DNA of 64,000 bases from Microbacterium sp. ProA8 (GCF_039905635.1 NZ_CP157000.1:3472001-3536000), one strand, 5' to 3'. Counted from the first letter of the stretch, positions 41,663 through 50,043 are shown. Program-made: numbers and translations. The notes: generated by a model from the sequence alone, not told the origin.

Positions 41663-42171
41663 CGTCCCGCGCATCGCACGGCGGCGCCGGCGAGGACTCC
41701 GACTCTCACGCCGGCGGCCAGCTGTCCCGAGACACACCCGGCTCGCACGCCGCCGCGGATGACGTTCACCCCGACCGCGCGGCGTCATCCAGTGCTGCGG
41801 CAGCACCCCAGCGCGTACGCGTGACCGCACCGCGCGCCGGCTCGCCCGCCGCCTCTGCCCGGCCGGTGTCGCGCAACGCCGCCGAGGCGCCGACGAGCGA
41901 CATCGCGGGAGTGTACGTGCGTTCGCTGATCCGCTCGCAGCTGCGCCTCGGGGTCGTGTTCGCGGTCGGATTCGCCGCGGCGACGGCACTGTTCGTGCTG
42001 GCGATCGCCTTCGTGCCCGAGCTCGACACGACGTTCGTGCTCGGCGTGCCGGCGTCGTGGCTGCTGCTCGGCGTGGGCGTGTACCCGCTGGCCATCACCG
42101 TCGCCGCGCTCTATCTGCGTGCGGCTTCGCGCAATGAGGCACGCTATCGGTCGCTGACGGAGGACGAGTGA
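41659..42171 (+). CDS. DUF485-like small membrane protein with disordered N-terminus
   Basis: A 170-residue protein. The first 90 residues are a low-complexity Ser/Ala/His/Asp-rich segment without structure (DDVHPDRAASSSAAAAPQRV), then VYVRSLIRSQLRLGVVF starts a pair of transmembrane helices ending LYLRAASRNEARYRSLTEDE. Layout, gene position before an SSS symporter and two helices make it the counterpart of DUF485 on the other arm, although the sequence is divergent. ATG 41659 overlaps the response-regulator stop and its own stop overlaps the symporter start, each by 4 nt. Confidence 0.7.
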   Translation: MTSRASHGGAGEDSDSHAGGQLSRDTPGSHAAADDVHPDRAASSSAAAAPQRVRVTAPRAGSPAASARPVSRNAAEAPTSDIAGVYVRSLIRSQLRLGVVFAVGFAAATALFVLAIAFVPELDTTFVLGVPASWLLLGVGVYPLAITVAALYLRAASRNEARYRSLTEDE

Positions 42172-43649
42172 ACCCCGCCATCGGCTACACCGCGATCGCC
42201 GCCGTCGCGATCGTGTCGGCGCTCATCGGCTTCTACGGTCTGCGGGTCTCCCGCACGACGAGCGACTTCTACGTGGCGAGCCGCACGGTGCGGCCGTGGT
42301 GGAACGCGTCAGCCATCGGCGGGGAGTACCTGTCGGCGGCGTCGTTCCTCGGCATCGCGGGCCTCATCCTGCTCACCGGATCGGCGGCGCTCTGGTTCCC
42401 GATCGGCTACACGGCCGGGTACCTCATGCTGCTGCTGTTCGTCGCGGCGCCGCTGCGCCGCTCGGGCGCCTACACGATCCCCGACTTCACCGAGGCGCGG
42501 CTCGACTCGCTCTGGGCGCGCCGCGTGACGAGCACGCTCGTCATCGTCATCGGCTGGTTCTACATCGTGCCGCAGCTGCAGGGCGCGGCACTGACCGTGC
42601 GGATCACCACGGGTCTCCCGGCCTGGGTCGGCTCGCTCGCCGTCGCGGTGATCGTCGCCGTCGTCGTGGCAGCCGGCGGCATGCGGTCGATCACGTTCGT
42701 GCAGGCGTTCCAGTTCTGGCTGAAGCTCACGGCGCTCGCGATCCCGGTGATCGCGATCCTGCTCCTCGTGGGCGATGTGCCGCCCGCCCTGCCGCCCGTC
42801 GAGGCCTTCCCTGCGAGCGCCGGCCCGGGCGACCTCGAGGTGTACCGGACGATCTCTCTCATGGTGGCGCTGCTGCTCGGCACCTTGGGGCTCCCCCATG
42901 TGCTGGTGCGCTTCTACACCAACCCGGACGGGGTGGCAGCGCGGCGCACGACCGTCATCGTGCTCGTGATGCTCTCGGTCTTCTACCTGTTCCCCACGGC
43001 GTTCGGGCTGCTGGGGCGGGCGTTCGCCCCCGATCTCGCCGCCTCGGGCGACGCCGACGCGCTCATCCTGCTGCTGCCCGGCCGGCTCGTCGCCGGGCCG
43101 CTCGGAGACCTGCTCACGGCCCTCGTCATCGCCGGCGCGTTCGCGGCGTTCCTCTCGACGTCGTCGGGTCTCGTCGTCTCCCTCGCCGGCGTGATCAGTC
43201 AGGACCTTCTCGGCGGCAGCGTCCGGGGGTTCCGCATCGCTGCCGTGCTCTCGTCGTTCGTCCCGCTCGTGGTGGCCCTGGCCACGGAGTCGGCGGGGCT
43301 GGCCGGCAGCGTCGGACTCGTCTTCGCGTTCACCGCATCGACGCTGTGTCCCGTGCTCCTGCTCGGCATCTGGTGGCGCGGCCTCACGGCGCGCGGCGCG
43401 ATCGCCGGCATGCTCACCGGCGCGGTGCTGTCGGGCGTCGCGATCCTCGGAGGCGGGATCATCTCGGCGTGGCTGCCCGCGCTGCGCCCGTTCCTCGAGC
43501 AGCCGGCGGCGTGGACCGTGCCGATCGCGGTGCTCGTGATCGTGCTCGTCTCACGCGGCGACCGCCGCGGGATCCCGCGTGGCACCGACCTGTTCCTCGC
43601 CCGGCTGCACACGCCGGAAGGGTCCCGGCGCGTCGGGCTCGACGGCTGA
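42168..43649 (+). CDS. SSS family symporter (MctC/ActP-like monocarboxylate transporter)
   Basis: A 493-residue transporter with about 13 helices and the block GGEYLSAASFLGIAGLILLT, IPDFTEARLDSLWARRVTST, TLGLPHVLVRFYTNPDGVAA and VISQDLLGGSVRGF. It is related to but clearly distinct from the divergent ActP-type protein, being shorter and lacking its C-terminal tail. It should import acetate, pyruvate or propionate. GTG 42168 overlaps the upstream stop. As the last gene of the kinase-regulator-small-membrane-protein operon it is translated by coupling throughout. Confidence 0.88.
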   Translation: MNPAIGYTAIAAVAIVSALIGFYGLRVSRTTSDFYVASRTVRPWWNASAIGGEYLSAASFLGIAGLILLTGSAALWFPIGYTAGYLMLLLFVAAPLRRSGAYTIPDFTEARLDSLWARRVTSTLVIVIGWFYIVPQLQGAALTVRITTGLPAWVGSLAVAVIVAVVVAAGGMRSITFVQAFQFWLKLTALAIPVIAILLLVGDVPPALPPVEAFPASAGPGDLEVYRTISLMVALLLGTLGLPHVLVRFYTNPDGVAARRTTVIVLVMLSVFYLFPTAFGLLGRAFAPDLAASGDADALILLLPGRLVAGPLGDLLTALVIAGAFAAFLSTSSGLVVSLAGVISQDLLGGSVRGFRIAAVLSSFVPLVVALATESAGLAGSVGLVFAFTASTLCPVLLLGIWWRGLTARGAIAGMLTGAVLSGVAILGGGIISAWLPALRPFLEQPAAWTVPIAVLVIVLVSRGDRRGIPRGTDLFLARLHTPEGSRRVGLDG

Positions 43650-43652
43650 CCG

Positions 43653-43674
43653 CCCTTCGACAAGCTCAGGGACC
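43653..43674. repeat. Dispersed CCCTTCGACAAGCTCAGGG repeat, copy 1
   Basis: CCCTTCGACAAGCTCAGGGACC begins 4 nt after the symporter stop. The reverse complement recurs at 47070-47091 inside an ABC ATPase gene. CCCT and AGGG at the ends make a small imperfect hairpin. The word is a well-known dispersed element in Microbacteriaceae and other high-GC bacteria. Confidence 0.7.
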
Positions 43675-43704
43675 GGGAGCCGACAAGCAGCGCCGCCGCA
43701 GGCG

Positions 43705-45504
43705 TCACACGCCGCCGCCGCCTCCGCCGCCACCACCACCGCCGGCGGAGCCGCCGCCCGACGAACCGCCCGACGACGAGGACGCCGAGGCCGACGACGA
43801 CAGCGTCGAGATGCCGGCCGAGAACGCCGCGGCGTTGAACCCCGTCGAGCCCGCGTACCAGCCGGGTGAGTTGCCTTCGCCGTAGAGCACGGCGATCTCG
43901 TCGGCCCACTTCTTCTCCTGGCCGAAGACGACCGCGTACGGGAGCAGCTTCTCGTACAGCTTCAGCTTCACCCGCGGATCGGAGATGTCGACCGGCACCC
44001 GCTCGGCCCCATGCGGAGACTGCAGCATGCGGATGCGGTCCGCCTCCGCCCATTCGATGAACTGCTTCAGCCCGTGCAGGTGGTCGCGCACCTCCGCGCC
44101 GGCGGCGGTGAGGGGCTTGCGCGAGACCATGCCGCCCACGACGACCACGACGAGGAACGCACCGACGATCAGCAGGATCGGCACCAGCGGTGAGACCCAG
44201 GCGACCATCGCCGCGATGCCCGACAGCAGCACCAGCCCCGCCGAGATGATCGCGATCGCCACCGGCCACGCCCTCGCACCCGCGGGGACGGCGCGACGGA
44301 GTCCGCGCGTCGAGAGCTCCGACGTCGCAGCCCTGAGCACCGACTGCGCCGTCGACGAGAACCGCGTGTCGGTGCGCCCGAACTCGAACTCCTCACCGGG
44401 CACGCCGTTCGGGAAGAGGCCGGGAAGCAGCATCCGTCCGTCTCCGTCTGCGAGCGACGGGTCGACGAGCACGGCCTTCAGCCGGGTGCCGCCGAACAGC
44501 TTCGCCGGGCCCTCTTCGATACGGATGCTGCCCACCACCGCCTGCTCGAGCACCTCAGCGGGGATCGCCTTCGTCGTGTGACCGAGAAGCACCGCGCTCT
44601 CGAGCGCGTCGATGCCGCGCGGCGGAGTGTACTCGGCGATGATCACGGGCCGGCCGGGTTCGTCCTGGAGGTGCCGCGCGCGCGTGCGGGCCGCGAGGAC
44701 CACGGCGGTGCCGAGGCCCAGCAGCGCCACCAGCGCCTGCAGCCAGCCCCACGGCGAGGCGAGGTACGACGTGTCGAATTCGGTGAACGTCTCGGGCTCG
44801 AACCCGATGGCGATCGTCATCGTCTGGTACGGCTGCACGTCCGAGACGGATGCCGTGACCGCACCGTCGACCTCCGAGATGTCGCACCTGCGGGTGTCGT
44901 CCTGGTAGCCGACGTAACAGGCCTGCGCACCCGTGCGTGCGGCATCCAGCTCGTCCGGCATGGTCACACGGGCAGTGACGCGCCCGAACGGCTGCGGCCA
45001 CGCCGTGCCGTTCACATCCCAGTAGAACTCGTCCGACCCGGTGTCGGCGAAGTGGCGGGTGGCGTTCTCGAGCGTGTAGGTGAAGACGTAGGTCTGACGG
45101 CCGTGGACGAAGTCGTCGGCACGCGAGGTCATCAGGAAGAGGCCGTCCTCGGTCTCGGTCTCGGCCTCGCGCGGCGCCCCGTTCTCGTCGGTGAGAGAGA
45201 CCAGCTGGGGGTCGAGCGGCGCCCCCTGATAGCTGTCGGGGATGGCGCGGCGCATGCCGCGGTTCTGGTCGGACTCGGGGAAGATCGCCACGAACGTCTC
45301 CACGACCGTGAGGGTGCTCGTGCCGTCGTCTGCGCGGCCGAGCTGGTACTCGACATCGAGGCTCTCGAACGAGAAGTCCTCCACATCCGCACGGGCGGAA
45401 GGAGCAGCGACCGCTGCGAGCACCGCGCCCGCGAGGAGCGCGAGCAGCAGCCCCACGACGGCGAGACGACGCGCGCGCCACGACGCGATGGTGGAAGACG
45501 ACAT
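43705..45504 (-). CDS. DUF2207 domain membrane protein
   Basis: A 599-residue protein: signal-like start (VVGLLLALLAGAVLAAVAAP), an extracellular DUF2207 region (residues 40-240, with YPRD-like VEYQLGRADDGTSTL and FYWDVNGTAWPQPFGRVTAR), a transmembrane helix WGWLQALVALLGLGTAVVLA, a cytoplasmic region and two more helices near 410-450 (VAIAIISAGLVLLSGIAAMV). It ends in a Ser/Gly tail rich in SSASASSSS and nine or more Gly. DUF2207 proteins are common in actinobacteria, function unknown. TAGGCT lies 6 nt before ATG 45504, so leaderless. Confidence 0.82.
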   Translation of the reverse strand: MSSSTIASWRARRLAVVGLLLALLAGAVLAAVAAPSARADVEDFSFESLDVEYQLGRADDGTSTLTVVETFVAIFPESDQNRGMRRAIPDSYQGAPLDPQLVSLTDENGAPREAETETEDGLFLMTSRADDFVHGRQTYVFTYTLENATRHFADTGSDEFYWDVNGTAWPQPFGRVTARVTMPDELDAARTGAQACYVGYQDDTRRCDISEVDGAVTASVSDVQPYQTMTIAIGFEPETFTEFDTSYLASPWGWLQALVALLGLGTAVVLAARTRARHLQDEPGRPVIIAEYTPPRGIDALESAVLLGHTTKAIPAEVLEQAVVGSIRIEEGPAKLFGGTRLKAVLVDPSLADGDGRMLLPGLFPNGVPGEEFEFGRTDTRFSSTAQSVLRAATSELSTRGLRRAVPAGARAWPVAIAIISAGLVLLSGIAAMVAWVSPLVPILLIVGAFLVVVVVGGMVSRKPLTAAGAEVRDHLHGLKQFIEWAEADRIRMLQSPHGAERVPVDISDPRVKLKLYEKLLPYAVVFGQEKKWADEIAVLYGEGNSPGWYAGSTGFNAAAFSAGISTLSSSASASSSSGGSSGGGSAGGGGGGGGGGGV

Positions 45505-45546
45505 GCCGCCAGCCTAGGGTCCGCACCCTGCCCTACTCTTGACGGT

Positions 45547-45987
45547 ATGACCGACCGCCGTCTCGCCATCGACGCCTGGGAGAGCCTCTTCCGGGCCCAG
45601 CACGAGGTGTTCGGCGACATCAACGGCGACTTCGACGACGAGAAGCTGAGCCAGGCCGAATACGACGTCCTCCTGACCGTCACGCGCTCCGACGACCTCA
45701 CCGCGCGCCTGCGCGACGTGACCGCCAACATGCTCATCAGCCAGCCCAGCGTGTCGCGTCTCGTCGACCGCATGGTGGCACGTGGGCTGCTCACCAAGTG
45801 CGCGGATCCTGACGACGGGCGCGGGGCGCTCGTGCACGCGACGGATGCCGGGGCGTCCCTGTTCCGCCGCATCGCCAGTGCCCACGGCCGGGCGATCGCC
45901 GAACGGATGTCGCTGCTGTCGGACGCGGAGCTCGCCCAGCTGCGCGAGCTCACGGCCAAGCTCCGCAAGCCGCAGCCCGGCTGCTGA
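45547..45987 (+). CDS. MarR family transcriptional regulator
   Basis: A 146-residue winged-helix repressor. LSQAEYDVLLTVTRSDDLTA and ANMLISQPSVSRLVDRMVAR form the DNA-binding helices, followed by the wing ADPDDGRGALVHATDAGA. The C-terminal helix contains ISEL-like ERMSLLSDAELAQLRELTAK. A TACTCT box lies 7 nt before ATG 45547, so translation is probably leaderless. It is divergent from DUF2207 with a 42-bp gap, and autoregulation together with DUF2207 control is possible. Confidence 0.88.
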   Translation: MTDRRLAIDAWESLFRAQHEVFGDINGDFDDEKLSQAEYDVLLTVTRSDDLTARLRDVTANMLISQPSVSRLVDRMVARGLLTKCADPDDGRGALVHATDAGASLFRRIASAHGRAIAERMSLLSDAELAQLRELTAKLRKPQPGC

Positions 45988-45996
45988 CTCCCAGCT

Positions 45997-46096
45997 CGGT
46001 CGTTGGGCGAGCGCAGCGAGACGAAACGCCCCAGCCGGCGTCGCACGTCGGCTCACTGCGTTTCGTCTCGCTCGTTCCTCGCTCGCTCAACGACCG
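45997..46096. repeat. Dispersed inverted repeat (REP-like), copy 2
   Basis: CGGTCGTTGGGCGAG starts at 45997 and reads on to GCGAGACGAAACGC, matched in reverse by GCGTTTCGTCTCGCTC starting at 46058 and ending with CTCAACGACCG at 46096. It lies 10 nt after the MarR stop and just before the ABC permease stop, as a terminator-like hairpin. See copies at 19503 and 50115. Confidence 0.8.
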
Positions 46097-46115
46097 TGGG
46101 CGCCGTCGCGGCTCC

Positions 46116-46850
46116 TCAGGGGGTGCGCCGCCGGAGCGTGAGCGATGCGAGGACAAGCGCTCCCGCGGCGAACGCGACCACCACGAGGAGCGGCCCGAAG
46201 ACATCCCATCCCTCGTCGCCCGCAGTCACCGCGTTGATCGTGTCGATGGCGTAGCTGAGGGGCAGCACCTTCGAGATCTGGTACAGCGCCTCGGGCATGT
46301 CTTCACGCGGCATGAAGAGGCCGCCGAGGATGATCTGCGGGAACACGATCAGCGGCATGAACTGCACGGCCTGGAACTCGGTCCGCGCGAAGGCGCTGGC
46401 GAGGAGTCCCAGCGCGCTGCCGAGGATCGCGTCGACGACCGCCACGAGGCCCAGCTGCCACAGCGGTCCGTCGACATCGAGCCCGCACACCCACACCGCG
46501 AAGGTGACGGTGATGACGGCCTGCAGCGTGGCCATCAGGGCGAACGCGAGACCGTAGCCGAGGATGAAGTCCGCCTTGGCGATCGGCGTCGTCATGAGCC
46601 GCTCGAGGGTGCCCGACCGCCGCTCGCGGAGCGTCGTGATGGAGGTGATGAGGAACATCACGATGAACGGGAAGAGCGCGAGGATCGGACCGCCGAACTG
46701 GTCGAACACGCCCTCCTGTTCGCTGAACAGCCACGCGAACAGCCCGACGAGGATGCTCGGCGCGACGAGCATCAGAGCGATCGAGCGCGGATCGTGGCTG
46801 AGCTGGCGGAGCACACGCCCGGCCGTCGCGAAGGTGAGCGTGCCGTTCAC
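46116..46850 (-). CDS. ABC-2 type transporter permease
   Basis: A 244-residue permease with six helices. LPFIVMFLITSITTLRERRS-type segment (FPFIVMFLITSITTLRERRS), then GTLERLMTTPIAKADFILGY and FMPLIVFPQIILGGLFMPRE are ABC-2 signatures. Its ATG overlaps the ATPase stop by 4 nt, so the two make one exporter. Single permease with a single ATPase suggests a homodimer. Such DrrAB-like systems export lipophilic drugs or signals; substrate unknown. Confidence 0.9.
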   Translation of the reverse strand: MNGTLTFATAGRVLRQLSHDPRSIALMLVAPSILVGLFAWLFSEQEGVFDQFGGPILALFPFIVMFLITSITTLRERRSGTLERLMTTPIAKADFILGYGLAFALMATLQAVITVTFAVWVCGLDVDGPLWQLGLVAVVDAILGSALGLLASAFARTEFQAVQFMPLIVFPQIILGGLFMPREDMPEALYQISKVLPLSYAIDTINAVTAGDEGWDVFGPLLVVVAFAAGALVLASLTLRRRTP

Positions 46851-47794
46851 GAGCCGCTTCCTTCATCCGCGGACTGCCCCGGCGGCGGCTCCTGCGCCGG
46901 CGCGTGGGGATGCCGCGCCTGCTCCCGCGCCTCGCGACGCGTGAGTGGGTGCGGTTCGGGGTCGTCGACCTCCGCGCGCGAATCCTCAGCCCCATCCGGT
47001 CCCCGTGCCCCATCCGGTCCCCGAGCCCCATCCGGACCTCGAGCCCCATCCGGTCCCTGAGCCCCATCCGGTCCCTGAGCTTGTCGAAGGGCGTCGCGTT
47101 CGATGAGCGTGAGGAACGCGGCATCCGGATCGGTCGTCCCGGTGTCGGCCAGCAGTCCGTCCGGCGTCGTGTCGGCGATGATGCGTCCCGCTCTCATCAG
47201 GACGAGGCGGTCGCAGCGCAGCGCCTCGTCCATGACGTGGCTCGAGACGATGAGCGTCGCGCCGGCGTCCGCGAGAGCGCGGAACACCTCCCACAGCTCC
47301 GCGCGCAGCACCGGATCGAGCCCGACCGTCGGTTCGTCGAGCACGAGCAGCTCGGGGGCGCCGAGCATCGCGACGGCGAGCGAGACGCGGCTCTCCTGCC
47401 CGCCGCTGAGCGAATCGATGGTCTGATCCCGCTGCTCTTCGAGCCCCACCTGCTCGATGACCCGGTCGACGTCGCTGCGCGGCGCGCCGACGAGGCGCGC
47501 GAAGTACCGCAGGTTCTGCTCGATCGTGAGGTCGCCGTACACCGACGCCGCCTGGGTGTCGTACGCCACCCGCCGCCGCAGCGCGCTCGATCCGCCCGGC
47601 TCGCCGAGCACGGTCACGGTGCCGCCCGCGATCTTCTGCACGCCCACGATCGAGCGCATCAGCGTCGTCTTGCCGCATCCGGACGGCCCCATCAGCCCGG
47701 TGATCTGCCCGCGCGGGATGTCGAGGTCGAGCGCCGTGAAGACCTCGGTCTTCCCACGTCGCACATGCAGATCACGCACGCTGACGGCATCCAT
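46847..47794 (-). CDS. ABC transporter ATP-binding protein with GPDGAR repeat insertion
   Basis: A 315-residue ATPase. Walker A MGPSGCGKTT, signature SLSGGQESRVSLA, Walker B LLVLDEPTVGLDP and H-loop IVSSHVMDEA are intact in the first 230 residues, as in DrrA-like drug exporters. After DALRQAQG at about residue 240 the protein carries five or six tandem copies of GPDGAR/GPDGAQ, created by an 18-bp DNA repeat joined to a copy of the dispersed CCCTTCGACAAGCTCAGGG element. A hydrophilic tail follows. A TAACCT box 6 nt before ATG 47794 suggests leaderless translation. It forms an exporter with the next permease. Confidence 0.9.
   Translation of the reverse strand: MDAVSVRDLHVRRGKTEVFTALDLDIPRGQITGLMGPSGCGKTTLMRSIVGVQKIAGGTVTVLGEPGGSSALRRRVAYDTQAASVYGDLTIEQNLRYFARLVGAPRSDVDRVIEQVGLEEQRDQTIDSLSGGQESRVSLAVAMLGAPELLVLDEPTVGLDPVLRAELWEVFRALADAGATLIVSSHVMDEALRCDRLVLMRAGRIIADTTPDGLLADTGTTDPDAAFLTLIERDALRQAQGPDGAQGPDGARGPDGARGPDGARGPDGAEDSRAEVDDPEPHPLTRREAREQARHPHAPAQEPPPGQSADEGSGS
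46994..47091. repeat. Tandem 18-bp repeats and REP-like word inside the ABC ATPase gene
   Basis: About five copies of CCCCATCCGGTCCCTGAG-type units (variants CCCCGAG, CCTCGAG) run from 46994, ending in GGTCCCTGAGCTTGTCGAAGGG at 47070-47091, the reverse complement of the 43653 copy. The frame is kept, coding for the GPDGAR run. This is a REP-like sequence captured and amplified in a gene. Confidence 0.85.
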
Positions 47795-47814
47795 GGGCTC
47801 AGGTTAGACCCGCG

Positions 47815-48810
47815 TCACCAGCGGTTGTGGACCTCCTCTGCCCAGCCCAGGATGCCGTCGAACCTCACGACGTCGCCGCCGGGCACCGCGAACGTGCCCG
47901 CCCAATGGCCGAAGCACTGGTCGGTTCGTGAGGCGACGACGCCGAGATTCGTGCGGGTCACCTTGTCGTAGAAGGGCGTGAAGGATGCCGTGAGCCCACC
48001 GCCGGTGACGCGCCACGGCCTGCGCCACTCGGCGATGTCGTAGTCCCACTCGAGCTCATCGTGGATCTTGTGCAGCCGTCCGTCCACCAGCACGGCGTTC
48101 TCGGTGGAGCCCGTGCCCTGGGTCCAGCGGCCGCCCACCTGGATGCCGATCGTGCGCCCGCCCGACGTCCCGGAACCCGCACCCCAGTTCCAGCGGACGT
48201 CGTACGGCCAGCGACCACGACCGTGGTCGAGCACCGCCCACGACTCCCCCGCCGGCACGTCGTGCGTGACGCCGTCCACGGTGACCGATCCGGAGGCGGG
48301 ACGGGCGACGTCCTTGACGGTGTACTGGAAGCGCGTCGCGCTCCACGGCACCACGACGGCCAGCCGCTCATGGCCGGCCGGCAGCGCGGCGAACACGTCG
48401 AACGAGGCATGCGGAATCCGGGCTCGCAGCCGTGTGCCGCCCTCCTCCGGAAGGACCTCGATCTCGAGGTCCTTCGCGCGAGCGCGGGCCGGCCCGCTCT
48501 CGACGGCGGCCGCAAGCTCGAAATCCCGCGCCGGGATGACGGTCGCGCCCTTGCCCCACGTGCGCTCGGTCGCACGGTCGAACACCCACACCTCGTGCAC
48601 GGCGGCGTAGTCGATCGACGACACCGTGAGCGCGAGGATGTGCGTCGGCGTGGTGACGTTCCAGTACTCCCACCGCTTGTTGCGCCCGCGTCCGCGCCCG
48701 ATGCCCGCCGTGTCGACCACAGGCCGGCGCGCCCAGCCGATCGCCTCCGGGTTGACGCGGCCGTTCGGCAGGGTCAGCGACACGGGGACGGTCAACTCGC
48801 GCTCGGTCAT
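47815..48810 (-). CDS. DUF2804 domain protein
   Basis: A 331-residue soluble protein. LPNGRVNPEAIGWARRPVVD at the N-terminus, KRWEYWNVTTPTHILALTVS, WAVLDHGRGRWPYDVRWNWG and GRTIGIQVGGRWTQGTGSTE are the DUF2804 hallmarks; the fold is predicted to resemble the tocopherol cyclase-like/lipocalin-like beta barrel. Function unknown. GAGAGGA precedes ATG 48810. It is divergent from the thymidine kinase gene with 51 bp between them. Confidence 0.82.
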   Translation of the reverse strand: MTERELTVPVSLTLPNGRVNPEAIGWARRPVVDTAGIGRGRGRNKRWEYWNVTTPTHILALTVSSIDYAAVHEVWVFDRATERTWGKGATVIPARDFELAAAVESGPARARAKDLEIEVLPEEGGTRLRARIPHASFDVFAALPAGHERLAVVVPWSATRFQYTVKDVARPASGSVTVDGVTHDVPAGESWAVLDHGRGRWPYDVRWNWGAGSGTSGGRTIGIQVGGRWTQGTGSTENAVLVDGRLHKIHDELEWDYDIAEWRRPWRVTGGGLTASFTPFYDKVTRTNLGVVASRTDQCFGHWAGTFAVPGGDVVRFDGILGWAEEVHNRW

Positions 48811-48861
48811 GCCGGGTCCTCTCAGGGTCGTTCGATCCTAGGCGGACGTAGTCTGGGCGCC

Positions 48862-49446
48862 ATGCACACGCGCACCCTGGCGAGGCTGCAGGTCGTCGCC
48901 GGCCCCATGTTCGCGGGCAAGTCCGAGGAGCTGCTGCGGCGCGTCCGCCGCGCACGCATCGCCGGGCTGGCGGTCGACGTCGTCAGCCACGCGCTCGACG
49001 ATCGCCGCGGCGAGGGACAGGTCAGCTCCCACTCCGGCCTCAGCGTGCCGTCGCGGTCGGTCCCCGACGTCGAGACGCTGGTCGCCTCGGTGCGGGGTCG
49101 CGATCTCGATCTCGTCGCCATCGACGAGGCGCAGTTCTTCGGTCCGGGCCTCGTCGCCGCCGTAGACGCGCTGGTGACTGAGGGAGTGGACGTCGTGGTC
49201 TCGGGCCTCTGCGTCACCTTCGACGGTCGACCCTTCGAGCCGCTGCCGGCCCTCATGGCGATCGCCGAGGACGTGCTCAAGCTCACTGCGGTGTGCGCGG
49301 TGTGCGGAGAGGATGCCGCGTTCCACCAGCGACTCTCGTCGGGCGATACCGGCGACCCGCTCACTCCGACGACCGAGCAGATCGGTGGCATCGAGTCGTA
49401 TCAGGCGCGCTGCCGCCGCCACTTCACGGGCGCCGCGCAGTCCTGA
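48862..49446 (+). CDS. tdk: Thymidine kinase
   Basis: A 194-residue type II thymidine kinase. Walker A is GPMFAGKSEELL near residue 14, the Walker B/DExQ motif is LVAIDEAQFFGPG with the catalytic Glu, and a structural zinc site is formed by CAVCGE and YQARCRRHF, the latter also holding the lasso loop. It phosphorylates thymidine (salvage of dTMP). TAGTCT lies 7 nt before ATG 48862, a leaderless start. The gene is monocistronic, ended by a perfect palindrome. Confidence 0.95.
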   Translation: MHTRTLARLQVVAGPMFAGKSEELLRRVRRARIAGLAVDVVSHALDDRRGEGQVSSHSGLSVPSRSVPDVETLVASVRGRDLDLVAIDEAQFFGPGLVAAVDALVTEGVDVVVSGLCVTFDGRPFEPLPALMAIAEDVLKLTAVCAVCGEDAAFHQRLSSGDTGDPLTPTTEQIGGIESYQARCRRHFTGAAQS

Positions 49447-49452
49447 TCGCGC

Positions 49453-49500
49453 AGAACGACGGATGCCTCGTCCCGGCCGGGACGAGGCATCCGTCGTTCT
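49453..49500. terminator. Perfect 48-nt palindrome between tdk and hsp20
   Basis: The 24-base arm at 49453-49476 is exactly inverted in 49477-49500 without a loop and contains GGATGCCTCG/CGAGGCATCC. It lies between two convergent genes and can terminate both. Confidence 0.9.
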
Positions 49501-49533
49501 CTGCGGAACTGCTTGCTGCGCAGCCGTGCGCGA

Positions 49534-49989
49534 CTACTGCTCGATCGGCTGCGGAGCGTCGTTGGACTCGTGCGCCTGGATCGTCGGCGTACCGCCCTCG
49601 GACATCACCTCGATCTTGCGCGGCTTGGCCTTCTCGCTCACCGGGATCGTCACGCTGAGCACACCGTTGTTGTAGTTGGCCGAGATGCGCTCGGTGTCGA
49701 TGCCCTGGCCGAGGTTGAGCTGACGCAGGAAGCTCGCGGCCTCGCGCTCGCGGGTGATCCACTTGACGTCGTCGCCGCTGTGCAGCGTGCGCTCGGCGCG
49801 GATCGTCAGCAGCTGGCCGTCGACGTCGATGTCGACCGAGCCCGGGTCGATACCGGGCAGATCGGCGGTCAGCACATAGTGGTCGCCGTCGCGGTACAGG
49901 TCCATCGGCATGCGCCGGGGGCCGCGCCGCTGGTCGAAGAGACTCGACGCCAGACGGTCGAGGTCACGGAACGGGTCGTAGGTGGCCAT
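49534..49989 (-). CDS. Hsp20/alpha-crystallin family small heat-shock protein
   Basis: A 151-residue chaperone. MATYDPFRDLDRLASSLFDQ is the N-terminal arm, the alpha-crystallin domain runs from DLYRDGDHYVLTADLPGIDP to the GVLSVTIPV box, and SEKAKPRKIEVM is the C-terminal extension with an IxV-like motif. It prevents aggregation of unfolded proteins on heat or other stress. AGGAG precedes ATG 49989. A perfect CIRCE element (50044) sits 55 nt upstream, predicting repression by HrcA, and an additional inverted repeat lies in the leader. No hrcA gene is in the window. Confidence 0.93.
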   Translation of the reverse strand: MATYDPFRDLDRLASSLFDQRRGPRRMPMDLYRDGDHYVLTADLPGIDPGSVDIDVDGQLLTIRAERTLHSGDDVKWITREREAASFLRQLNLGQGIDTERISANYNNGVLSVTIPVSEKAKPRKIEVMSEGGTPTIQAHESNDAPQPIEQ

Positions 49990-50012
49990 GGGAATCTCCT
50001 CTCTGTCTTGGA

Positions 50013-50033
50013 GTTGAGCCCACTCGGCTCAAC
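50013..50033 (-). promoter_or_regulatory. Second inverted repeat in the hsp20 leader
   Basis: GTTGAGCC-CACTC-GGCTCAAC is a perfect 8-bp inverted repeat 24 nt upstream of the hsp20 start. It resembles a degenerate HspR HAIR element (CTTGAGT-N7-ACTCAAG) in having TTGAG/CTCAA ends, or could be an RNA thermometer-like stem near the ribosome-binding site. Confidence 0.4.
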
Positions 50034-50043
50034 TACGTACAGA

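Noticed and set aside
46994..47091. Possible CRISPR array
   Set aside because: Units are about 18 bp, contiguous and without spacers; they code for an in-frame GPDGAR run.
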